From positions 17,727,501 through 17,791,500 of the forward strand of contig NC_088331.1 of the NCBI RefSeq assembly GCF_036884655.1: a DNA stretch of 64,000 nt, read 5' to 3'. This document shows positions 55,260 through 64,000 of this stretch, piece after piece (positions within the stretch are counted from its first letter, which is position 1; each line of letters opens with the position of its first letter). A program made the position numbers and the translations under genes. Below the pieces are notes generated by a model, which saw nothing but the letters and a program-made list of their open reading frames with translations, searched no databases and was not told the DNA's origin. The DNA is from Musa acuminata AAA Group (lineage: Eukaryota; Streptophyta; Magnoliopsida; Zingiberales; Musaceae).

Positions 55260-56890
55260 CATGCATTAGGATAAATTAACATTCCTAATTCTCTTCTAAT
55301 AAAATCATATTATTTTTCACTTAAAGGTTTTGTAAATATATCGGCTAATTGATGTTTTGTATCAATAAACTCTAAGATTACATCATGATTATTAACATGA
55401 TCTTGTATAAAGTGATGCCCAATATCAATATGTTTAGTTCTAGAGTGCTGAATTAGATTTTTTGTTAAACATATTGTACTTGTGTTATCACATTTTATGG
55501 GAATATTTTTAAGATGAATCTTATAATCTTCTAAAGTGTTTTTTATCCATACAACTTATGCACAATATGCACTAGCTGCAATGTACTCAGCTTCAGTTGT
55601 AGATAATGCAACCGAGTTTTGTTTCTTGGAAGACCAAGAAACAAGTACATATCCTATAAATTGACATGTTCCGGAGGTGCTTTTTCTATCTAATCTACAT
55701 CTAGCAAAATCCGCATCAGCATAAACAATTAGCTTAAAGTTCTCGGATTTTGGATATCATAATCCTAGATTTGTGGTTCCTTTAAGATATCGAAGTATTC
55801 TTTTAACTGCTTTGAATGAGATATCTTAGGATTAGATTAAAACTAGTACAAAGTCCTACACTAAACATGTTATTTGGTCTAGTTGCGGTGAGGTAAAGTA
55901 AACTTCCTATCATACCCCTATAAGCTTTTTGATTAAAGATTTCTCCACTTTCATCAAATTCTAACTTAGTGGAGGTGCTCATAAGAGTGTTGATAGCATT
56001 TGAGCTATCCATATTAAACCTTTTTAGCAAATCTAAAGTATATCTTGTTTGACTAAGAAAAATACCATTACTTAGTTGTTTGATTTGTAAGCCCAAAAAG
56101 AAAGTTAATTCCCCATCAAACTCATTTCAAATTCATAACTCATACTTTTAGCTAATGATTCACATAGAGATTCATTTGTAGAACCAAAAATGATATCATT
56201 AATATAAATTTAAAAAATAAGAAAATTATTTTCAAAATTTTTGATAAACAATGTAGTATCGACCTTGCCTTTAGAGAAATTATTTTTGATAAGAAATGAG
56301 CTATGCCTCTCATACCAAGCCCTTGGGGCTTGTTTCAATTCATAGAGAGCTTTAGTAAATTTAAATACATGATTAGGGAGATTATCATTCTCAAATTCGG
56401 GAGATTGTTCAACATAAACTTCTTCGAAAATAAATCCATTAAGAAATACACTTTTAACATCCATTTGAAACAACTTAAAATTATTACTACTAGCATAAGC
56501 AAGGAGCATCAATATGGCTTCTAATTATGCCACAGGAGTGAATGTTTCTTCATAATCGATACCTTCTTCTTGGTTGAAACCCTTGGCCACTAATCTAGCC
56601 TTGTTTCGAATCACGATACCAAATTCATCTTGTTTGTTTCTAAAGATCCATTTAGTACCAATAACTAAATGTTCACTTGGCCTAAGAATAAGCTTCCACA
56701 CCTCATTTCTCTCAAATTGATTCAACTTCTCTTGCATTGCAATAACCCATTAATCATCTTTCAAGGTCTCGTCAATACACTTAGGTTCAATTTGGGAGAA
56801 AAAAATAGTGTTTACAAAGAAATTCTTAAGAGAGGAACGAGTTTGAACCTCTTTAGATGTGTCTCCTATTATTATCTCCTTAGGATGAGC
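55260..56890 (-). pseudogene. Copia I RNase H, RT and linker
   Basis: RNase H end (to about 55560) is heavily mutated but keeps the family pattern. TAA at about 55558 stands where the outer copia has Gln, as in the inner copia. RT pieces: 56096-55803 ([36 protein letters not shown]), 56512-56210 ([39 protein letters not shown]) and 56737-56525 ([20 protein letters not shown]). The YVDD region near 56200 is damaged: the segment reads through ATAAATTT with stops. Frames change between pieces, so small indels are present. The remaining part (56740-56890) is integrase-RT linker. Non-functional. Confidence 0.87.
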
Positions 56891-57079
56891 TGTAATATCC
56901 ATCACTTTTGAAAATTTATCAATAAGGATTTATATGTAATTTGGAGGACCTATATGTAAATATAAAAATTTCAAGGACTAAACTGTTAAGTTACGAAAAG
57001 AAAAAAATAAAGAAAATAAAAAATTTTGGTTTTATCCCACCGCCTCCGACGCTCTCTATTTCTCGAGAAACAGAGAGTG

Positions 57080-57770
57080 GAGCGATGGGGCGTGGGAAGA
57101 AGAAGAGAGGAAGAGGAGTGAGAAGAGAAGAAGAAGAAGAAGAAGAAGAAGAAGAAAGGAGGATAGTTGCGGCAAGGCTGCAGCGAGGAGGTGTGTGGCG
57201 TTGGGGAGGAAAAGGGAAGTGGAGAAGAAGAGAAGGAGAAGAAGAGGGAAAAGAGAGGGAAGAGGGAGAGGAGCGAGAGGTGGTAGCAGCTAGTGCTGCA
57301 GCACCTCTATTTCCTGCAGGTGGAAACAGAGGAGAGGTGTGGGGCGTTCGAAGAGGAGAAGAAGAAGAAGAGGAAGAGAAGAAGAAGATGAAGCAGGAGA
57401 ATAGGTTTGATACCTCTGTTTCCTACAGAGGAAACAGAGGAGAGGGTGTGTGTGACGCCGGGGAGGAGGAGGGAAGAAGAAGAGGAGAAGAAGAGAAGGG
57501 AAAGGAGGAGCTGCGGCTGCGGCAGTGGCAGCTGCAGCTGGAAGAGAAGGAGAGGAAGAGAAGGTGAGGAAGAAGAGAAGAACAAGAAAGGAAGGAGAAG
57601 GAAGAGGAGAAGGGAAAGAAGCAACTGCGGCTGCGGCTGTGGTAGCTGCAACTGTGGCAGGGAAAGAGGAAGAGGAAGGAAGAAGGGAAGGAGAGGAAGA
57701 AGAGAAGGGGAAGACAGGGCTGCGGCGATGGTAGCTGCAGTTGGAAGAGAAGAAGGAGAGGAAGATAAGT
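57080..57770 (+). repeat. GA-rich (GAAGAAGAG) block in gypsy 3 LTR
   Basis: Almost pure purine runs of GAA, GAG and AAG, broken by short GCTGCGGCTGCGG islands. Recurs in the 3' LTR (about 62590-63310). Encodes only low-complexity Glu/Arg/Lys strings. Confidence 0.88.
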
Positions 57771-59744
57771 AGGGGAGGAAGAAGAGGCTGCGGTTGTAGT
57801 GGTTGCGGCCATGGCTGCGACTGCTACTATTGCAGCTAGGAAGGAAAAGAAATGAAAGGGGGAAAAAGGGCCAACGGATGGGATTGCGGCCGTAGCGGAA
57901 GCAACTGCGTATGCAGCAGCTGTGTATGTGAAAGAAAGGGAGGAAGAAGGTAGTGCGGTGGAAAGGGCTGCGATTGTGGCAGCAGCTGCAACGGTGTCTG
58001 TGGCAGCTGCGTTTGGGAAAGAAAACAAAGGAATGAGAGTAAGACAGAGCAGGTGACTATGCCTCTATGTTCTGCATGAGCTATAGTTGTGGAGGAAAAA
58101 GTGAAGACATGCACAAAACGAAACAGGGAGGGGACGGAGGAAAAGTAGAAAAAGGATTCGATCGTACACCTTCTTTGAATCTTTGGATCAAAACCTTCAA
58201 AAGGCAAGTTTCCCGATCGTTTCTCCTTTAATTGTTCTAATCTTTCCTATTACAAGTGTCCTGATCTTTCCTTACTGTAATTTTATCTCTACATTTGCTT
58301 TGAATACAAGGAACTTTGAATTGTTCTAGCCTTGCATTTGATATATCTCCTGTTTAGACGAAACGATTAGAATCTGTGCAACATCTGAGATTCTGATCTT
58401 TCTAAATTTTTATAGTAATAACTTCATGTCATGACCTCTGATTTTGACATATTATTTGATAAAAATATAGACTCATAAACCTTTCTTTTGATAGATTATT
58501 TTAAGAATTCGGAGTAAGTCTGCCTGCCCAAACTTCTGTTTCAAATGAGTCTACAGATTCTGCAAAACAGGGATCGAAATTTACGACCTTTTAATACTGA
58601 ACTGCCTATAAGTCCCTATTGGAAATGTTGATTTATTCAAAGCTTATTTCATTGGAAACTAGACTCGTAGATCTTTCTTTGATACATGGATTTAATGATT
58701 TTGGAGTCCAAATGCCTGCCCAATTTTCTGTTGAAACTAACTTTGTGAATTATGTAAAATTGAGATTTGTTCTTTGATCTTGGGGTACCAAATCTATTGT
58801 AACTCTTTGTTGGAAACTTCGATTCAAACGAGACTTATTTTATCTGAAAATAAATTGAAATATCTTTCTAAGCTAGCTTTCTTGAGTATATTGGAGCACG
58901 ATTGATAGTTTGAATCATTTATTCAATGTGCCTCTTGAATTCTGCCAGAAATCGAGCTTTGGTCGATTTCGCATATTCTGGTTTCATTCCTTTGGAAATT
59001 GATTTCATCTAACCTTCTTATTTGAATTGAGCTATATGTGATTGCTTGGAATTCTTATACACTCTTGCTTTCATTTTCTTTCAAATCTGAATACATTTGT
59101 GAAGGATTATGTTTGCATCGTATTGACTCATATAGGCACATGTATATCCCATTGATCCGCATTTGCTTTCGATATGTGCCTATTCCAGTTTCATTCTTTT
59201 GGACATTGAATTCATCTAACCTTCTTATTTGAATTGAGTTATATGTGATTGCTTTGAATCCTTGAATGCTCTTATTTTCATTTCCTTTTAAATCTGAATA
59301 TAATTGTGAAAGATTATTGCTTATTTCGTATTGACTCGTAAAGGCACATGTACTTTTTGTTGTTCCGCGTTTGCTTTCGATATGTGCTATTCATTATTCA
59401 TTCTATCCTTTTGTACTCTGGTGTTTGTGGGATATTGTGAACATTTGCTAGAAATGGTGAAGGGAGTTATGCATAGAGCTTGTGATGATCTATCGGACCT
59501 TATGATTTCACTCAGACGTGGGTACATGGAGCTCCCAGACGTGGGAGACCTCCTAGACGTGGGAGATTAAGTTTGGTGGTCATTCATAAATGGATGTACC
59601 ATATTAAGTTATGGTCCCACTTCACCTTTTATATGTTTGATATGGTATCCAGAGCTTTGTTTATATGTTTCTATACATGCTTTGGATAAGAATGAAATTA
59701 ATGCAACGTCAATTCGACGTTTGAGCTTCTATTTCATATTCGTT

Positions 59745-60065
59745 CTTTGAAATTCTCCGAAATGGTCCATACGCCATTGATATGTTCCGAAATGTTTCAT
59801 TTATTATTGATATGCTCCGAAACATTTCATACGCCTTTGATATGCTTCAAAATGTTTCATTTGCTATTGTTATGTTCCGAAATGTTCCATTTGTCATTGA
59901 TATGCTCCAGAACATTTAATACGCTATTGGTATGCTCCAATTACTTTGTGCTCTATTTGCTATGAACAGATATGTTCTGAAATGTCCTATTTGCAATTGA
60001 TATGCTCCGTAACATCTCGTACGCTATTGATATGCTCCAATTACTCTATGCTCCATCTGTTATGA
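59745..60065 (+). repeat. ~30-bp minisatellite in gypsy 3 LTR
   Basis: About ten degenerate units of ATTGATATGCTCCGAAATG followed by TTTCATTTGCT. Related units occur in the solo LTR at 13430-13625. Confidence 0.8.
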
Positions 60066-60739
60066 ACAAAATAAGTTTTGAATGATATGACACAAGATTT
60101 TGTATCTAATGAGATGGTATCCTTGAGAATTCTTGTATTCTACATTACATTATGAAATCTTACTTGTTTGAAACCGTTCCTTTTGTACTGAATATGCTTT
60201 GTCACTTGTTGAGCTATTTTTAGCTCACTTCGTTGTTATGTTAATCTTTCAGGTCGTTGTCACTTTTTAAGATGTTTTGAATAGGGCTGAGGCAGTGGAG
60301 AGCTATTCAGAATTATGGGCAAGTCTTGTTGGTTATTATATTATTGTTATATAAGTATATTTTGTATGTAATGAAATGTTGTCGATAAATCGAAATGGAT
60401 ATATTGTGTAAAAGTGTTAGAAGATCTCTCTTATTTAGAATTTCGGAATGTTAATTCTAGTTTATGATGATATTAACTTGTGATAAATGATTGGAGTTAT
60501 GATTATATAAATTGCATAGCTTGTGGATTTATAAATGTTGTTCATGTTTGTTAAGTTAGCTTGGATTGCCATAAATATGAATTATCGAGTGATGTGATAT
60601 ATGATTATAAACTACACAGGTTTTATAGATATGAATTTGATAGAATGTTTTTCAGTGTCCTCAAATGTTAGTTTGCAAATGGATTGGGCTGTGTTGAAAA
60701 TTTTAATATCATGGATATGTTGAAGGGGCGTGACAGAGG

Positions 60740-60751
60740 TGGTATCGGAGC
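60740..60751 (+). promoter_or_regulatory. Primer-binding site of gypsy 3
   Basis: TGGTATCGGAGC, one base different from the usual TGGTATCAGAGC, four bases after the LTR. Confidence 0.75.
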
Positions 60752-62366
60752 ATGATTTGAGGATCACTGAAATATTTGATATGTTGACGTGCAAAATATA
60801 TTGAGGTCTAGTGAACTATAATGATCGGTGGAAATTTTCTTTGATGTATTTTAGAAATCTAGGATGATGAGGACATTTGGTCCTCCTATTTCATTTGTTT
60901 CTAATTAATTAAGGGGAATGAAAGGATTGATCGGGGATATTGAATCAGAGTGGCGCAGCAAAAGCATGATGAACATAATTTCATTGGTGGTAGAAAAATG
61001 GATGATGCAAACAGAGAAGATATTTGGTGTACAAAATTGTTTTGATGATCAAAAGATTTCTTTTGCCACCTTATATTGGATGTAGAGGTTGATCATTAAT
61101 GGGAACAATGAAAATATTTTTTGAAGATCAATAGAAACAATGATAAGGACAAGTTTATCAATAAAAATATTACTGGAAATGAATCAGAAAGTAATACACA
61201 AAAGGGTTAAGACATTTGGATTTGAAATGGGAAGTCACCACAAAAGACTCAATCATGTGTGAATTACAAGTTAAATTATGAAACAAGTTTGTGTTTTCGG
61301 GTGACTGGAGTCTATTTTATTTGTAGAAAGTTGGATCATAAAATAAAAGACTGCCCTTTGAACAATAAGAAAGAGTCACTACCTCATAAATCAATAGCCC
61401 ATGTTAGAGTGTATGCTATCACTGAATATGATCCTAAAACTTCTGAATTTGTGGTCGAAGGTATTATGCATGTTTATGAAAGAATGCAAATATTTGTTTG
61501 ACCATGGGTCCTATCTACGATTTGATTCGTAATATTTTGCTTATCACTTGGGCACTCAGCCTAGACCACTGTATTATGTGATATATGTAAATACAATCAT
61601 TGGAAATTCTTTGATAACGGACTTGAATCTGGTCCTCTTATTTGATTCTTATTGGAGAACTTGAACTTTTGCTGATTTAGTTCTCCTAGAGATTTGGAGT
61701 TGTGATATTATACTTGGTATGGATTGGCTATCTTCATATCATACCAGTATGGATTGGTATATTACAAATAATCACTGTTTATATATTAGATCAGTCCATC
61801 TTTTATTTTGAGAGTATTGGACATGATTTATCTCCTTGCCTAATGTATCCTAGGATGACTTGCTAGGATTACCTCCAAACGTGACTTTGTTTTTGATTTG
61901 GTCATTGGGACAATCCCAAAATCTAAGCCTCTCTATAGAATGACATCATTTAAGTAAGTGGAATTGAAAAAGCAACTACAAGGACTATTAAATAAGGATT
62001 TTATTTGGCTTAGTATTTCATCATGGAGTGTTCCGGTGTTGGTTAAAAAGATAGATGGAACATTGAGGCTTTATATTGATTATAGACAGTTGAATCAGGT
62101 GATCATAAAAAAAAACGAGTATTCTCTAAAGTGACGACCTGTTTGATTAACTACAGGGTGCACAGGTATTTTCAAAGATTGATTGAAGGTCGGGTTACCA
62201 TCTATTGAGGATCAAGGAGGAGAATATTTTGGTCACTCTTGGATAATTGTGTAATTGTATTGTATTGATGAAACTATTTGAGAGCAGGAGGAGGAAACAA
62301 AGAAATTATAATCCTCATATTTTCATCGATTGAGCTATGACCAATTTAGAGGACTAAATTTTCTTT
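60752..62366 (+). pseudogene. Gypsy 3 gag-pol remnant
   Basis: Fragments in element order. Gag zinc knuckle at about 61310-61355 (YFICRKLDHKIKDC, where the first Cys has become Tyr). Then a protease-like part around 61690-61740 (GVVILYLVWIGYLHI, resembling the DIILGMDWL motif). Then an RT N-terminal part, 61860-62140 ([39 protein letters not shown]). A short FSKID...RSGYHLLRIKEEN piece lies near 62170-62230. RT active site, RNase H and integrase are missing. Stops and frameshifts throughout. The nearest plant lineages with long TGTAA-type LTRs and this PBS are Tekay/Retand-like gypsy elements (inference). Confidence 0.8.
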
Positions 62367-62380
62367 TTAGGGGGAGAGAG
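62367..62380 (+). promoter_or_regulatory. Polypurine tract of gypsy 3
   Basis: TTAGGGGGAGAGAG directly before the 3' LTR start TGTAATATCC. Confidence 0.85.
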
Positions 62381-64000
62381 TGTAATATCCATCACTTTTG
62401 AAAATTTATCAATAAGGATTTATATGTAAATTGGAGGACCTATATGTAAATATAAAAATTTCAAGGACTAAACTGTTAAGTTGCGAAAAGAAAAAAATAA
62501 AGAAAATAAAAAATTTCGGTTTTATCCCATTGCCTCCGACGCTCTCTGTTTCTCGAGAAACAGAGAGAGGAGCGATGGTGCATGGGGAGAAGAAAAGAAG
62601 AAGAGGAGGGAGAAGAGAAGAAGAATAAGAAGAAGAAGAAGAAAGGAGGATAGCTGCGGCAAGGCTACAGCGAGGAGGTGTGTGGCGTTGGGGAGGAAAA
62701 GGGAAGTGGAGAAGAAGAGAAGGAGAAGAAGAGGGAAAAGAGAGGGAAGAGGGAGAGGAGCGAGAGTTGGCAGTAGCTAGGGCTGCAGCACCTCTGTTTC
62801 CTGCAAGTGGAAACAGAGGAGAGGTGTGGGGCGTTCGAAGAGGAGAAGAAGAAGAAGAGGAAGAGAAGAAGAAGAGGAAGTAGGAGAAGAGGTTGTGACA
62901 CCTCTGTTTCCTGCAGAGGAAACAGAGGAGAGGGTGTGTTTGACGCCGGGGAGGAGGAGGGAAGAAGAAGAGGAGAAGAAGAAGAGGAGAAGAAGAAGAG
63001 AAGGGAAAGGAGGAGCTGCGGCTATGGCGGTGGCAGTTGCAGCTGGAAGAGAATGAGAGGAAGAGAAGGTGAGGAAGAAGAGAAGAAGAAGAAAGGAAGG
63101 AGAAGGGATAGAAGCAGCTGCAGCTGCGGCTGTGGTAGTTGCAGCTGTGGAAGGGAAAGAGGAAGAGGAAGGAAGAAGGGAAGGAGAGAAGAATAGAAGG
63201 GGAAGAAGGGGCTGTGGCAGCGGCAATGGCGACAGAGGCAGCGGCAATGGCGGCTGCGGCAGCGGCAATGGTAGCTGCAGCTAGAAGAGAAGAAGGAGAG
63301 GAAGATAAGTAGGGGAGGAAGAAGAGGCTGCGGTTGTTGTGGTTGCGGCCATGGCTACGACTGCGACTGCTGCAGTTGTAGCTAGGAAAGAAAAGAAAGG
63401 AAAGGAGGAAAAAGGGGATGCAGACGGGATTGCGGCCGCGGCGGTAGCGACTACGTATGCAGCAGTTGTGTATATGAAAGAAGGGGAGGAAGAAGGCCGT
63501 GCGGTGGAAAGGGCTACGACTGTGGCAGCAGCAGCAGCGGTGGCTTTGGCAGCTGTATTTGGGAAAGAAAACGAAGGAATGAGAGTAAGAGAGAGCAGGT
63601 GGCTATGCCTCTATGTTCTGCATGAGCTGCAGTTGTAGAGGAAAAAGCGAAGACATGCACAAAACGAAACAGGGAGGGGATGGAGGAAAAGTAGAAAAAG
63701 GATTCGAGCGTACATCTTCTTCGAATCTTTGGATCAAACCCTTCAAAAGGCAAGTTTCCCGATCGTTTCTCCTTTAATTGTTCTAATATTTCCTATTGCA
63801 AGTGTCCTGATCTTTCCTTACTACAATTTTATCTTTACATTTGCTTTGAATACGAGGAACTTTGAATTGTTCTAGCCTTGCATTTGATATATCTCCTGTT
63901 TAGACGAAATAATTTGAATCTGTGCAACTTTTGAGATTCTGACCTTTCTACCTTTTTTTGGTTATAACTTAATGTATTAACCTCTGATTTTGAGAATTCT
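62381..64000 (+). repeat. 3' LTR of gypsy 3 (incomplete at window end)
   Basis: TGTAATATCC onward, closely matching the 5' LTR over its first 1.6 kb, with GA-block length differences (net about 57 bp longer). It has a perfect 26-bp palindrome at 62542-62567 centred on TCTCGAGA, and inverted repeats at 62791-62819 and 62901-62928. Confidence 0.9.

Larger units (their letters stand above)
52899..56890 (-). mobile_element. Copia I, 3' half (cut by gypsy 3)
   Basis: Left LTR 52899-54190, then non-coding region, RNase H, RT and linker on the minus strand. It stops at the gypsy 3 insertion at 56891 in the integrase-RT linker. The rest would lie past the window. Confidence 0.88.
56891..60735 (+). 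repeat. 5' LTR of gypsy 3 (3845 bp)
   Basis: TGTAATATCC...GGGGCGTGACA. Contains a GA-rich block (about 57080-57770) with three CTCTGTTTC-type inverted repeats (57052-57077, 57304-57332, 57413-57440), a GCN/CGG-rich tail (57780-58030), then AT-rich sequence and a 30-bp minisatellite (59745-60065). Open frames in the GA block on both strands are compositional. Confidence 0.9.
56891..64000 (+). mobile_element. Gypsy 3: giant-LTR, hollow gypsy element
   Basis: 5' LTR 56891-60735, PBS, 1645 bp of decayed interior, PPT, 3' LTR from 62381 running out of the window. Inserted in copia I; the left 5 bp are TGAGC, and the matching duplication is beyond the end. LTRs more than twice as long as the interior indicate an internally deleted derivative. 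Confidence 0.9.

Noticed and set aside
56941..58028. Long frames on both strands rich in Glu/Arg or Ser/Leu/Pro
   Set aside because: They arise from the GA-rich block of the gypsy 3 LTR, overlap each other on both strands, and recur in the 3' LTR at 62431-63268.

Overview
This 64 kb window looks like heterochromatic, retrotransposon-packed plant nuclear DNA. I find no convincing host gene, rRNA, tRNA or CRISPR array. The evidence is direct: Ty1/copia and Ty3/gypsy gag, protease, integrase, reverse transcriptase (RT) and RNase H (RH) remnants; long terminal repeats (LTRs) with TG...CA-type ends; primer-binding sites (PBS) of the TGGTATCAGAGC type used by plant elements priming from initiator-Met tRNA; polypurine tracts (PPT); and 5-bp target-site duplications (TSDs). 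An angiosperm is certain in kind; I cannot name the species from sequence alone.

Layout. (1) 1-5048, plus strand: the 3' part of a copia element A, with an intact 373-codon plant-transposon-family ORF, an RH tail, PPT and a 2.3 kb 3' LTR. (2) 5049-5853: the start of a minus-strand LTR (B), fused at a 5-bp microhomology to the 3' part of a plus-strand LTR (C1). (3) 6318-14738: a complete minus-strand chromodomain gypsy element (gypsy 1) inserted near the end of C1. It is itself split by a 2.7 kb solo LTR of another gypsy family with TSD GGTTG. (4) 14739-25847: a gag-only copia array, LTR C1 - internal 1 - LTR C2 - internal 2 - LTR C3. (5) 25917-52738: gypsy 2, flanked by perfect AAATC TSDs and blown up to 26.8 kb by nesting. 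An outer copia (28145-49776, TSD AACAT/AATAT) sits in its protease region. An inner copia (about 33793-47229) sits in the outer one. A solo LTR of the gypsy 1/2 family (34903-35330, TSD TTGCA) sits in the inner copia's 3' LTR. A 4.05 kb tandem duplication then copied that LTR, solo insert included, plus the adjacent pol. (6) 52899-56890: a further minus-strand copia (I), cut off by (7) gypsy 3 (56891 to the window end), whose 3.85 kb LTRs flank only 1.65 kb of decayed interior.

Nothing here works together as a pathway; the logic is chronological. The copia elements resemble the Sirevirus lineage: repeated PPT-like boxes before the 3' LTR, clustered GC-rich palindromes in U3 just upstream of the TATA box, and long coiled-coil Gag. 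Most coding regions are dead, mainly through in-frame stops that look like C-to-T (or G-to-A) decay of methylated DNA. The most notable items are the intact ORF at 192-1313, the four-deep nest with a datable internal duplication, the tandem gag-only array, and the iterated hairpins and minisatellites in the LTRs.
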